A DNA stretch of 64,000 nt from JACVRW01 sp963835705 (GTDB taxonomy: Bacteria > Actinomycetota > Thermoleophilia > Solirubrobacterales > Thermoleophilaceae), in contig CAWIGR010000001.1 of NCBI GenBank assembly GCA_963835705.1, forward strand, positions 13,712 through 77,711, read 5' to 3'. The position numbers were made by a program, and so were the translations under genes. The stretch's first letter is position 1; every line of letters begins with the position of its first letter. Positions 51,716 to 61,651 of the stretch are shown here, piece by piece. A model generated the notes under the pieces. It was given only the letters and a program-made list of their open reading frames with translations. It ran no database searches and was not told where the DNA came from.

Positions 51716-53161
51716 CTAGGAATCCAGGTTGATCATCACGTGCTTGATCTCCTGGTAGTCCTCCACCGCGTACTTCGACAGGTCCTTGCCGTAGCCGGAC
51801 TGCTTGTACCCGCCGTGCGGCATCTCCGAGGCGAGCGGGACGTGGGTGTTCACCCACACGCATCCGAACCGCAGCGCGTTCGCCACGCGGTGCGCCCGGC
51901 CGAGATCGCGCGTCCACACCGAGGAGGCCAGCCCGTAGCGCGTGCCGTTGGCCCACTCGATCGCCTTCGCCTCGTCGTCGAACTGCTGCACGGTCAGCAC
52001 GGGCCCGAAGATCTCGTTCTGGATCATCTCGTCGTCCTGCTGCAGGTTCGCCACGACCGTCGGCTCGAGGAAGAACCCGGGCAGGTCGGGCTCCTTGCCG
52101 CCGGTCACGATCTCGGCGTGGTCGGGCTTGCCGGAGAGGAAGCCCTCCACCCGCTCGCGCTGGCGCTTGGAGTTGAGCGGCCCGAGCGTGGTCTCCGGGT
52201 CGAACGTGTCGCCCATCTTGTAGCCCTTGGCCTGCTCGGCGAGCCCGTTGACCACGTCGTCGTACACCTTCGCGCCGGCGAGCACGCGCGTCGCGGCGGT
52301 GCAGTCCTGGCCCGCGTTGTAGAGCCCGGTCGCGGCGATCATCTCCATCGCGGCGTCCATGTCCACGTCGTCGAACACGATCACGGGCGCCTTGCCGCCC
52401 AGCTCGAGGTGCACGCGCTTGAGCGAGTCGGACGCCGCCTTGGCGATCCACTTGCCGGTCTCGGGTGAGCCCGTCAGCGACACCATCTCGACGTCCGGGT
52501 GCGTCACGAGCGACGAGCCCGCCGGCTGGCCGTGGCCGGTGATCACGTTGAGCACGCCCTTGGGCAGCACCTCGCCGGCCAGCTCGGCCAGCTTGATGGT
52601 CGAGATCGGCGTGGTCTCGGCCGGCTTCAGCACGATCGTGCAGCCGGCCGCCAGCGCCGGGCCGATCTTCCAGATGGCCATCATCAGCGGGTAGTTCCAC
52701 GGCGTGATCTGCCCCACCGGGCCCACCGGCTCGCGGCGGATGATCGAGGTGTGCCCGGCGAGGTACTCACCCGACGCTTGACCCTCGGGCAGGCGCGCCG
52801 CGCCCGCGAAGAAGCGCAGGTTGTCGGACATGGCCGGGATCTCGTCTTCGAGGAAGGCGCCGCGCGGCTTGCCGGCGTCGGCCGCCTCCAGGTCCGACAG
52901 CTCGTCGGCGTGCTCCTCGATCAGGTCCGCGAGCTTGAGCAACGCGCCCGCGCGCTCGCCGGGAGGCGTGACCGACCACTCGCCGAAGGCGCGCTTCGCC
53001 GCGGCTACGGCGCGGTTCACGTCCTCCTCGGTGGAAAGCGGCATCTCGGCGATCGTCTCGCCGTTGGCCGGGTTCGTGACCTCCTCGGTCGCGCCGTCGG
53101 CGGCGTCCACGAACTCGCCGTCGATGAAGTTCTGCAGCTTGGTCTTGGTCATGGTGGCCAT
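51716..53161 (-). CDS. Aldehyde dehydrogenase, gamma-aminobutyraldehyde/betaine-aldehyde type
   Basis: A 481-residue NAD(P)-dependent enzyme. ITPWNYPLMMAIWKIGPAL and VLKPAETTP form the cofactor site, LTGSPETGKWIAK the Rossmann loop, LELGGKAPVIVFDD holds the catalytic Glu and NAGQDCTAATR the catalytic Cys. CVWVNTHVPLASEMPHGGYK followed by QSGYGKDLS is the pattern seen in aminobutyraldehyde and betaine-aldehyde dehydrogenases. Here it most likely oxidises 4-aminobutanal to GABA after putrescine transamination. It follows alanine dehydrogenase by 19 bp. No frameshift. Confidence 0.9.
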   Translation of the reverse strand: MATMTKTKLQNFIDGEFVDAADGATEEVTNPANGETIAEMPLSTEEDVNRAVAAAKRAFGEWSVTPPGERAGALLKLADLIEEHADELSDLEAADAGKPRGAFLEDEIPAMSDNLRFFAGAARLPEGQASGEYLAGHTSIIRREPVGPVGQITPWNYPLMMAIWKIGPALAAGCTIVLKPAETTPISTIKLAELAGEVLPKGVLNVITGHGQPAGSSLVTHPDVEMVSLTGSPETGKWIAKAASDSLKRVHLELGGKAPVIVFDDVDMDAAMEMIAATGLYNAGQDCTAATRVLAGAKVYDDVVNGLAEQAKGYKMGDTFDPETTLGPLNSKRQRERVEGFLSGKPDHAEIVTGGKEPDLPGFFLEPTVVANLQQDDEMIQNEIFGPVLTVQQFDDEAKAIEWANGTRYGLASSVWTRDLGRAHRVANALRFGCVWVNTHVPLASEMPHGGYKQSGYGKDLSKYAVEDYQEIKHVMINLDS

Positions 53162-53180
53162 GCGCGGGTCTCCTTCCGTC

Positions 53181-54305
53181 CTATGCGGTAACGCTCAGCA
53201 CGTCCTCGACGGGCGTGTACTCCATGCCGGTGCCCTCGGCGACGGCGGGGTGCGTGACCTTGCCGTTGGCCACGTTCACCCCGGGGCTCAGCCCGGGCAT
53301 TGTCTCGATCGCCCCCTCGAGCCCGAGGTCCGCGAGGGCAAGCACGTATGGGAGGGTCGCGTTGGTCAGCGCGAACGTCGACGTGACGGGCACCGCGCCG
53401 GGCATGTTCGCGACGCAGTAGTGGGTCACGCCGTCCACCTCGTAGACGGGGTCCGAGTGGGTCGTGGCGCGCGAGGTCTCGAAGCAGCCGCCCTGGTCGA
53501 TCGAGACGTCCACCAGCACGGCGCGCTCCTTCATCAGGCTGAGCTGGGCGCGCTTGATCACGTACGGCGCGCGAGCGCCGTGGACCAGCACCGCTCCGAT
53601 CACCAGGTCCGCCCTCGGCAGCATCTCCTCCACGGCGAGCGTGGAGGAGTAGACCGTGGACACCCTGCCCGCGAACGCGATGTCGAGCTCGCGCAGGCGG
53701 TCGATGTTGCGGTCGAAAACGAAAACGTCGGCCTCCATGCCCATCGCGATGAACGCCGCGTTCATCCCGACCACGCCCCCGCCGATGACCATCACCGTGG
53801 CCGCGGCAACGCCCGGCACGCCGCCGAGCAGCACGCCGCGGCCGCCCAGCGGCCGCTCGAGGAAGAACGCCCCCGCCTGCGTGGCGATCTTGCCTGCCAC
53901 CTCGCTCATCGGCGCGAGCAGCGGCAGCCGGCCGCGCTCGTCCACCACCGTCTCGTAGGCCACGCAGGTGGCGCCCGACTCCACCAGGCCGCGCGTGAGG
54001 TCAGGGTCCGGCGCGAGATGCAGGTAGGTGAACAGCAGCTGGTCCGGCCGCAGCATCGCGACCTCCTCCGCCTGCGGCTCCTTCACCCCCAGCACGAGGT
54101 CCACCTCGTCGAAGACGCTCTTCGCGTCCGGCGCCACGCGCGCCCCCTGCGCCGTGTACTCCTCGTCCGGGATCGTGCTCCCCACGCCGGCGCCCGCCTG
54201 GATGACCACCTCGTGCCCGTGCTCCACCAGCTCGCGCACGCCGGCCGGTGTCAGCGCCACGCGGTACTCGTCTGTCTTGATCTCCGTCGGTACGCCGACT
54301 TTCAT
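53181..54305 (-). CDS. ald: Alanine dehydrogenase
   Basis: A 374-residue full-length enzyme. MKVGVPTEIKTDEYRVALTP is the family start, LFTYLHLAPD contains the substrate-binding region, GVPGVAAATVMVIGGGVVGM is the NAD-binding segment, and HYCVANMPGAVPVTSTFALT is the conserved C-terminal motif. It interconverts alanine and pyruvate plus ammonia with NAD. Lying between the regulator and the aldehyde dehydrogenase, it probably recycles alanine formed when the aminotransferase uses pyruvate as acceptor, releasing ammonia. Confidence 0.95.
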   Translation of the reverse strand: MKVGVPTEIKTDEYRVALTPAGVRELVEHGHEVVIQAGAGVGSTIPDEEYTAQGARVAPDAKSVFDEVDLVLGVKEPQAEEVAMLRPDQLLFTYLHLAPDPDLTRGLVESGATCVAYETVVDERGRLPLLAPMSEVAGKIATQAGAFFLERPLGGRGVLLGGVPGVAAATVMVIGGGVVGMNAAFIAMGMEADVFVFDRNIDRLRELDIAFAGRVSTVYSSTLAVEEMLPRADLVIGAVLVHGARAPYVIKRAQLSLMKERAVLVDVSIDQGGCFETSRATTHSDPVYEVDGVTHYCVANMPGAVPVTSTFALTNATLPYVLALADLGLEGAIETMPGLSPGVNVANGKVTHPAVAEGTGMEYTPVEDVLSVTA

Positions 54306-54324
54306 CTCTGCTCGCGACCTCCCT

Positions 54325-55951
54325 CTAGGTCACCAATTCGCGGGCGCGCAGCGCCAGCCAGAACTCGATCCGGTCGCGCGCGCTCGACAGGTCGCGGCCG
54401 GTCAGCTGCTCCACACGGCGGATCCGGTAGCGCAGCGTATGCCGGTGGCAGTACAGCTCGCGTGCCGCCTTCTCCCACTGGCCGTTCTGCTCGATGTACG
54501 CCTCGAGCGAGCGGATCAGCTCGTCGCCGTACTCGCCGCTCCCGTCCTCGAGCGGGCCGAGCACGCTGTCGCAGTAGAGCCGCAGCGCCTCGTCGTCCTG
54601 AAGCGACAGCAGCAGCTGGAAGGCGCCGAGGTCGCGGTAGGAGGCCACCGGCGGCGAGTGGCCGTTGGCGAGCGCGGCGGCCTCGAGCGCGCAGCGCGCC
54701 TCGTGGAACGAGCGCCGCAGCGAGCCCACGGCCGCCGGCCGCGATGCCGCCGCGCGCAGCTCGCCGTGCTCGGGTTGGAGCGCCTCGCGCGCCCGGGCGG
54801 CGACCGCCATGGGATCGACGCCGTCGCGGGCGTCCACCACGGCGCACAGGAGCCGCTCGCGCGAGGCCACGAGCGCACCCACCCCGGCGTCGGCCAGGAA
54901 GCGGTCGAGGTCACCCTCGGCGGTGGCCGCCACGGCGCCGTCCTTGCTGCGCGAAGACGAGCACGGCCGCGCTCGCGCCCACCCCGAAGGGGCGCACGCG
55001 CACGGCCAGCTCGGACTCGGACAGCCGGCCGGTGAGCGCCTCGGCGAGCACGTCGCCCGCCAGCCGGCGCTCCGTGTCGCGCATCGCGCGCTGGCGCATC
55101 AGCTCGAGCGCCACCACGGTCACCGCCTGCTGGAGGATGAGCCGCTCGAAGTCGCCCAGGCCGCCGGCGTCGCGTGCAGCCACCAGCCACGCCTGCGGGC
55201 CGCCGCGCCCGCGGATCGAGACGGGGAGCACCAGGGACCGCCCGGCGATCTCCGGATGGTCGGGCGCGAACTCGAGCGCCTCGTCGGCGCTGGTCGCTCC
55301 GGCACGGGCGGTACCGGCTCGTTCGCGCACGGCCATCACGCCGCCGAGCTGACCGCTGCGGCGGCGCACCTCCTCGCGCACGTAGTCGAGCGCGGCTTCG
55401 GGCACCTGGCGCCGGAACCGCGTGGCGGCGATCGTCTCGCCGCGCGCGGACAGCACCCAGACCGCGCCGCCGATGGTGGCGGCGAGCGCGCGAACCACCT
55501 CTTCCAGGCCGCGCTCCTCGAGCACCAGCCGCTCGAGCCGCTTGTGGATCGCGATGCCGCGCTGGAGCACCTCGTACTGCTCGTTCACGAGCCGGGCGAA
55601 CGCCTTCTCCGTCAGCGCGATGAAGGGCAGCTCGTAGGGCACCTCGAAGACCGGGAAGTCGAGCCGCCCGGCCTCGTCGATCAGCGCGTCCGGGAGCACG
55701 TCGTGGTCGAAGCCGGTCCCGAACCCGAGCCCGGCGAGGTGGTGGCCCGACAGCAGCCGCACGAACTCGCGCTGGCGCTCCTCGCTGCCCAGCTGGATGC
55801 CTGTGGTGAGCAGGAGCTCGCCGCCGGAGAGCCACGGGGTCGGGTCGGGCAGCTCGGAGATGTGCACCCAGCGCACGGGCGCGTCGGCGCCGTCCTCGCC
55901 CGTGGCGAGCTCGAGGCCCATCTCCTCGACGAGGCCTCGAACGGTCAGCAT
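54325..55951 (-). CDS. PucR-family transcriptional regulator, one apparent frameshift
   Basis: About 542 residues. The N-terminal PucR domain (MLTVRGLVEEMGLELATGED, then LSGGELLLTTGIQLG) is followed by a GAF-like middle and a GGDEF-like CdaR segment. The C-terminal HTH_30 reads NGQWEKAARELYCHRHTLRYR. An extra base near 54949 splits the gene; removing one G (plus strand) gives VLVFA-SKDGAVAATAEG. It starts 1 bp after the aminotransferase stop and is followed by ald after 19 bp, so it sits within the operon it probably controls. PucR/CdaR proteins usually activate catabolic genes in response to a substrate. Confidence 0.85.
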
Positions 55952-55952
55952 C

Positions 55953-57353
55953 TCAGTGCCGGACGACCCTGTCCCAGGCGTCGGTGAGGACCTGGCGCAG
56001 GACCCTGTCGATCACGTCGAACTCCTCGCTGTCGGCGATCAGCGGCGGGGACAGCTGGACCACGGGCTCGCCGCGGTCGTCGGCGCGGCAGATCAACCCG
56101 TGCTTGTAGAGCTCGCCCGACATGAAGCCGCGCAGCAGCTCCTCGCCCTCCTCGCTGCTGAAGCTCTCCTTGGTCTCCTTGTCCTTGACCAGCTCGAGCG
56201 CATGGAAGTAGCCGGCACCCCGCACGTCGCCGACGATCGGAAGGTCCTCGTGCAGCTTGTCGAGCATGCCTCGGAGCTCCGGCTCCTTGGCGCGCACGTG
56301 CCCGCACAGGTCCTCGCGCTCGAAGATGTCGAGGTTCGCCATCGCCATGGCAGCCGAGACCGGGTGGCCGCCGAAGGTGATGCCGTGGGTGAACATGCCG
56401 TCGTTCATGAACGGCTCTGCCACTCGGTCGGACACGATCACCGCGCCCATGGGCGCGTACGCGGAGGTGATGCCCTTGGCAGTCGTGATCATGTCCGGCA
56501 CCACGCCGAAGCGGTCGACGCCGAAGTAGTGGCCGAGGCGGCCCCATGAGCAGATCACCTCGTCGGCGATCAGCAGCACGCCGTGCCGGTCGCAGATCTC
56601 GCGCACGCGCTGCCAGTAGCCGTCCTGGGGCACGAAGCAGCCGCCCGAGTTCTGCACCGGCTCGAGGATCACGGCCGCCACCGTATCCGGCCCCTGGAAC
56701 TCGATCATGTGCTCGATCTGGTCGGCCGCCCAGAGCGGGTCGCGGCCCTCGGGCCAGCGGTACGAGTTGGTGTTGGGCACGTGGAAGGCGCCCGGTACCA
56801 GCGGCTCGAAGGGCGTGCGGAGAGGAGTGATGCCCGTGATCGAGAGCGCGCCGAAGGTGGTGCCGTGATAGGCGGTCTCGCGCGAGATGATTTTCGTCTT
56901 CGTGGAGTCGCCGTTCAGCTTGTGGAACTGCCGCGAGAGCTTCCATGCCGACTCCACCGCCTCGGAGCCGCCCGACGTGAAGAACACGCGGTTGAGGTCG
57001 CCCGGCGCGAGCCCGGCGATCCGCTCGGCCAGCTCGATGGCCACCGGGTGCGCGTAGCTCCAGTTGGTGAAGAAGCCGAGCTTCTCGACCTGGCGCGCGG
57101 CCGCCTCGCCGATCTCGGTGCGGCCGTGGCCGGCGTTCACGCAGAACAGCGCCGAGAGGCCGTCGAGGTAGCGCTTGTCGTGCTCGTCGTAGACGTAGCT
57201 GCCCTCGCCGCGCACGATGATCGGGACCTCGTGCCGGCTGTCGTAGCCGCCCATCCGGGTGAAGTGCATCCACAGGTGCCTGAGTGCCTTTTCCTGCAGG
57301 GCGCTCGGGGCGCCGACGTGCTCTTCGTGCACCGTCTGGGGTGTGGTCGCCAT
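55953..57353 (-). CDS. Class III aminotransferase, putrescine/omega-amino:pyruvate type
   Basis: A 466-residue PLP enzyme. VFFTSGGSEAVESAWKLSRQ is the cofactor phosphate site, AYHGTTFGALSITG follows, ILEPVQNSGGCFVPQDGYW and LIADEVICSWGRLG give the Asp that contacts PLP, and MITTAKGITSAYAPMG contains the Schiff-base Lys. The pattern resembles SpuC-type putrescine:pyruvate and beta-alanine:pyruvate aminotransferases. Expected reaction: putrescine plus pyruvate to 4-aminobutanal plus alanine. The ATG at 57353 has GGAGAGAG upstream. First gene of the leftward operon, divergent from potA. No frameshift. Confidence 0.88.
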   Translation of the reverse strand: MATTPQTVHEEHVGAPSALQEKALRHLWMHFTRMGGYDSRHEVPIIVRGEGSYVYDEHDKRYLDGLSALFCVNAGHGRTEIGEAAARQVEKLGFFTNWSYAHPVAIELAERIAGLAPGDLNRVFFTSGGSEAVESAWKLSRQFHKLNGDSTKTKIISRETAYHGTTFGALSITGITPLRTPFEPLVPGAFHVPNTNSYRWPEGRDPLWAADQIEHMIEFQGPDTVAAVILEPVQNSGGCFVPQDGYWQRVREICDRHGVLLIADEVICSWGRLGHYFGVDRFGVVPDMITTAKGITSAYAPMGAVIVSDRVAEPFMNDGMFTHGITFGGHPVSAAMAMANLDIFEREDLCGHVRAKEPELRGMLDKLHEDLPIVGDVRGAGYFHALELVKDKETKESFSSEEGEELLRGFMSGELYKHGLICRADDRGEPVVQLSPPLIADSEEFDVIDRVLRQVLTDAWDRVVRH

Positions 57354-57422
57354 TCTCTCTCCTCGGAGTCGCTACGGGTACGACAGCGCGGACAACGGTA
57401 TCGCGAAACCCAGAGCCGCACC

Positions 57423-57442
57423 ATTGTGCAGAATCGGACAAT
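57423..57442. promoter_or_regulatory. Inverted repeat in the divergent polyamine promoter region
   Basis: ATTGTGC and GGACAAT, six of seven bases complementary, are spaced by AGAATC. The repeat lies about 70 bp upstream of the aminotransferase start and 30 bp upstream of the potA -35, a suitable position for an activator such as the neighbouring PucR protein. Confidence 0.45.
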
Positions 57443-57472
57443 CCAGGGTCGGGGTTTGCGGCGTTTCGGGCC

Positions 57473-57501
57473 TTTACACCTATGCAGATCGGCCATACTT
57501 T
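57473..57501 (+). promoter_or_regulatory. Sigma70-type promoter of the potA operon
   Basis: TTTACA (57473-57478) and TACTTT (57496-57501) are separated by exactly 17 bp. The -10 lies 10 nt before the potA ATG at 57512, so the leader would be only a few bases long. Confidence 0.6.
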
Positions 57502-57511
57502 GCGGGCAAGC

Positions 57512-58688
57512 ATGAGCCATGAGGGCGAAGCGGGGGAGGCTGACGGGGTCGGTCCGGGCCGGGCCGTGACCGAGCGCGCTGCGCCGAGCGTCCGCCTGCA
57601 GGGGGTCTCGAAGCGCTTCGGCGACTTCACCGCGGTCCGGGAGATGGACCTCGACATCCCCACGGGCGAGTTCTTCACGATGCTCGGCCCGTCGGGGTGC
57701 GGCAAGACCACCACGCTGCGGATGATCGCCGGGTTCGAGGAGCCGACCGAGGGGATCGTGCTGCTCGACGGCGAAGACGTGACCGGGCTGCCCGCCTTCA
57801 AGCGCCCCACCAACACCGTCTTCCAGAGCTACGCGCTCTTCCCCCACCTGAGCGTCGAGCGCAACGTGGCCTTCGGGCTCGAGCGCACGAAGATGCCCAA
57901 GGGCGAGGTCCGCCGGCGCGTGGCCGAGGAGCTCGAGCGCGTGGGCCTGGCCGCCGAGGCCAAGCGCAAGCCGCGCCAGCTCTCCGGCGGCCAGCAGCAG
58001 CGCGTGGCGCTGGCGCGCGCGCTCGTCAACCGGCCCGCGGTGCTGCTCCTGGACGAGCCGCTCGGCGCGCTCGACCTCAAGCTGAGAAAGCAGCTCCAGG
58101 TCGAGCTCGAAGCGCATCCAGCAGGACGTCGGGATCACGTTCGTGTACGTCACGCACGACCAGGAGGAGGCGCTCACGATGTCGGATCGAATCGCCGTGA
58201 TGAACCGCGGCGTGATCGAGCAGCTGGGCGAGCCGGAGGAGATCTACGAGCGCCCCAACACCACCTTCGTCGCCGGATTCATCGGCGTCTCGAACCTGAT
58301 GCCGGGCGAGGTGGTCTCGGCCAACGGCGGCACGCCCTCGATTCGCCTCGACGCCGGGCCCACCGTGAGCACCTCGGGCTCGAACGGAGGCAAGCCCGGC
58401 GAGCGCGTCCATGCCGTGGTGCGCCCGGAGAAGCTCGGCCTCGAGCCGTGCGACGCGCCCGCGCAGGGGGACCGGATGAGCGTCGAGGGCCAGGTCGAGA
58501 GCTCGCTCTACATGGGCACCGCGACGCAGATGGTCGTGCGCCTGGGCGACGGTACGGGCATGACCGTGCTGATCCCGAACGCCGACATCGACGAGCGCCG
58601 CAGCCTCCCGGCGCCCGGCGAGGCAGCCCGCCTGACCTGGTCGCAGGAGAACATCCACATCGTCAGGGAGGAGGCCGCCACGCCGTGA
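57512..58688 (+). CDS. potA: Polyamine ABC transporter ATP-binding protein (one apparent frameshift)
   Basis: About 391 residues. Walker A LGPSGCGKTTTLR, Q-loop VFQSYALFPHLSV, signature LSGGQQQRVALARAL, Walker B VLLLDEPLGALD and VTHDQEEALTMSD are followed by a TOBE-type C-terminal domain ending near AARLTWSQENIHIV. An extra base near 58109 shifts the frame between KQLQVEL and KRIQQDVGITFVYV; removal of one G restores it. It drives import through PotB and PotC. The potD GTG overlaps its stop (GTGA). Confidence 0.88.
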
Positions 58689-59863
58689 CGCCGCGCGAGC
58701 GCCAACTGCTGACCCGCCGCCTGCTGATGAAGCGCGGCGCGGCGGGGGCGCTCGGAGCCTCGGCGCTGGCCTACCTCGCCGCCTGCGGCCCGACGACCGG
58801 CGGCGTCGTGCAAGTCCGAGGGCGAGTCCGACGTCATCCCGAAGGCGAAGCTCTCCGACTCGCTCTACTTCGCCAACTGGCCGCTCTACATCGAGGAGGA
58901 CCGCGGCACGCTGAAGGAGTTCGAGGAGGAGTACGGGGCGCAGGTCAAGTACGTCGAGGAGGTCAACGACAACACCGAGTTCTTCGGCAAGGTGCGCCAG
59001 CAGTACGCCGCAGGGAGACTCGGGCGGGCGCGACATCCACGTGGTCACCGACTGGATGGCGGCGCGGATGATCCGGCTCGGCTACGTGCAGCGCTTCGAC
59101 CCGGCCGAGATCACGACCGCGCAGCAGAACCTGATCGACCGGCTGCGCACGCCGCCGTTCGACCCGGGCCGCGACTACTCGATGCCCTGGCAGTCGGGCT
59201 TCGGCGGGATCGTCTACCGCAAGGACCTGGTCAAGCGCGAGCCGAAGAGCGTCGACGACCTCTTCGACCCCGACTACAAGGGCAAGGTCACGATGCTCAC
59301 CGAGATGCGGGACACGGTCGGGGTCGTGACGGCCTCGCTCGGCCACGATCCCGAGACCGCGACGCTCGACCAGTTCATGGAGGCGGTCGAGAAGATCGGC
59401 GAGGGCGGCCGACTCGGGCCAGATCCGCGGCTTCACCGGGAACGAGTTCAGCAAGGACATCGCCAAGGGCGACTCGTGGCTCTTGATCGGCTGGTCGGGC
59501 GACTCCGTGCAGCTCCAGGCCGACAACCCGAACATCCGCTTCATCGCGCCCGAGACCGGCGTGCACCTGTGGACCGACAACATGCAGATCCCGATCGGCG
59601 CGCCGAACGCGTTCACGGCTCAGAAGATGATCGACTTCGTCTACCGGCCCGAGGTCCAGGCGGACATCGCGGAGTACGTCAACTACATCTGCCCGGTGGA
59701 GGGCGTGCAGGAGATCCTGGCCAAGCGGGACCCGGAGCTCGCCGAGAACCAGCTGATCTTCCCGGACGAGCAGACGCTCGCCGACGCGTTCATCTTCCGC
59801 CAGCTCAAGCCCGACGAGGAGCGTGAGCTCGACGAGGCGTTCCAGAAGGTGATCGGCGCGTAG
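58685..59863 (+). CDS. potD: Spermidine/putrescine-binding lipoprotein (three apparent frameshifts)
   Basis: About 391 residues. The leader LLMKRGAAGALGASALAYLA precedes the lipobox Cys. LYFANWPLYIEEDRGTLKEF, IHVVTDWMAARMIRLGYVQR and GWSGDSVQLQADNPNIRFIA are typical PotD segments with aromatic and acidic residues for polyamine binding. Extra bases near 58808, 59015 and 59407 break the frame; deleting one G at each gives a continuous protein. Stop at 59863; potB starts 9 nt later. Confidence 0.85.
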
Positions 59864-59872
59864 CCGATAGCC

Positions 59873-60749
59873 GTGGCCGCTCGGCTGAGGAAGGTGGGCC
59901 TGCCGTACCTGCTCCTGCTGCCGGGGCTCGGCTGGCTGCTGATCTTCTTCGCAGTGCCGCTCGGCTGGATGGCGTTCGAGTCGCTCAAGAGCGGCACGCT
60001 CGAGGAGGGCTACGTGTTCTCCTGGGAGTTCTCGAACTACACCAACGCGATCTCGGACTACAGCGAGCAGTTCCTCCGCTCGTTCCTGTACGCCGGCGCT
60101 CGCCACCGTCGCCGCGTTCCTGATCGGCTACCCGCTCGCCTACTTCATCGCCTTCCGAGGCGGGCGCTGGCGCAACGCGCTGCTCCTGGCGGTGATCGCG
60201 CCCGTTCTTCGTCACCTACCTGATCAGGACGCTCTCCTGGGAGACGATCCTGGCGCGACTGCGGGCTCGTGGTTGAGACCCTGCGCACCGATCGGCGTCG
60301 TGTCGGAAGGCGGCCGCTTGCTCGACACCACGTCGTCGGTGGTCGCGGGCATCACCTACAACTTCCTGCCCTTCATGATCCTGCCGGTCTACGCGTCGCT
60401 CGAGCGCATCGACCACCGCCTGCTCGAGGCGGGCTACGACCTCTACGGGCGCCGCCGCGACGTGTTCCTGCGCGTGACCCTGCCGTTGTCCATGCCCGGT
60501 GTGGTGGCGGGCTCTCTGCTCACCTTCATCCCGGCCGCTGGCGACTTCATCAACGCCGAGCTGCTCGGGACGCCGAACCAGTTCATGATCGGCAACGTCA
60601 TCCAGAGCCGCTACCTCGAGGTCGCGGACTACCCGACGGCCGCGGCGCTGTCGTTCATCCTGATGGCGCTGATGCTGGCGATCGTGCTGGTCTGGGCGCG
60701 CATCGCGGGCACCGAGGCGCTGCTCGGGACCGAGGGGGAGCGCCGCTAG
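59873..60749 (+). CDS. potB: Polyamine ABC transporter permease PotB (four apparent frameshifts)
   Basis: About 290 residues and six helices. The intact pieces are LPYLLLLPGLGWLLIFFAVP, SFLYAG-LATVAAFLIGYPLA, IAPFFVTYLIRTLSWETILA, CGLVVETLRT-IGVVSEGGRL and the EAA loop YDLYGRRRDVFLRVTLPLSM. Extra bases near 60097, 60204, 60255 and 60290 interrupt it within 200 bp; removing one G at each restores the family alignment. The last 150 codons are clean. The stop overlaps the potC GTG (TAGTG). Confidence 0.82.
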
Positions 60750-61651
60750 TGGAAGCGGGATGCCGCCACCGCCGAGTCGCGCACGGAGGCGGCCGCCAAC
60801 GGGCGGCCCGCGAGCCCGAAGAAGCGACGCCGCGGCGCCAAGCTGATCGACGCCGGCCTGAACGTCTACGCGCTGCTGGCGCTGCTTTACCTGCTGGTCC
60901 CGATCGCGGTCATCCTCGTCTTCTCCTTCAACGACCCGCGCGGCCGCTTCAACTTCATCTGGCAGGAGTTCAGCCTCGACGCCTGGGCCGACCCGTTCGG
61001 CGTGCCGGGCATCGGCGACGCGCTGCGTCACCTCGCTCGAGATCGCCGCGCTCTCGACGCTGGTCGCCACCGCGCTCGGCACGCTCACCGCGCTGGCGCT
61101 CGTGCGCTACGAGTTCCGCGGCCGGGCGCCGATCAACTTCTTCATCTTCATCCCGCTCGCCACCCCCGAGGTGGTGCTCGGCGCGGCGCTGCTGTCGCTG
61201 TTCCTCAACTACGCCGTCGGCGCCGGGTTCGGCACGATCGTGATCGCGCACATCATGTTCACCCTGTCGTTCGTGATCGTGACCGTGCGCTCGCGGCTGA
61301 TCGGCTTCGACCGCTCGCTGGAGGAGGCGGCGCAGGATCTGGGTGCCACGCCGTGGCAGACGTTCCGGCTCGTGACGCTGCCGCTGATAATGCCCGCCGT
61401 GGCCGCGGCGGCGCTGCTCGCGTTCGCGCTGTCGATCGACGACTTCGTGATCAGCAACTTCAACGCCGGCTCGACGGTCACGTTCCCGATCTTCATCTGG
61501 GGCGCCGCGCGCGTGGCGATGCCGCCGCAGATCTACGTGATCGCCTCGATGATCTTCCTGTTCACGCTGGCGATGATGCTGTTCACCGTGTGGCAGCAGC
61601 GCCGGGCGGAGCGGATGGCCGCCGATGCGGCCGGACGAGCCCGCGGCGTGA
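60749..61651 (+). CDS. potC: Polyamine ABC transporter permease PotC (three apparent frameshifts)
   Basis: About 299 residues. After a soluble start (VEA-DAATAESRTEAAANG) come six helices: VYALLALLYLLVPIAVILVF, SLEIAALSTLVATALGTLTA, the EAA loop EAAQDLGATPWQTFRLVTLP and a final helix VIASMIFLFTLAMMLFTVW. Extra bases near 60758, 61032 and 61633 need removal; the last correction gives the end AADAADEPAA and a TGA at 61649 that overlaps the next GTG. Without it the frame would run into the aminotransferase and mimic a fusion. Confidence 0.8.
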
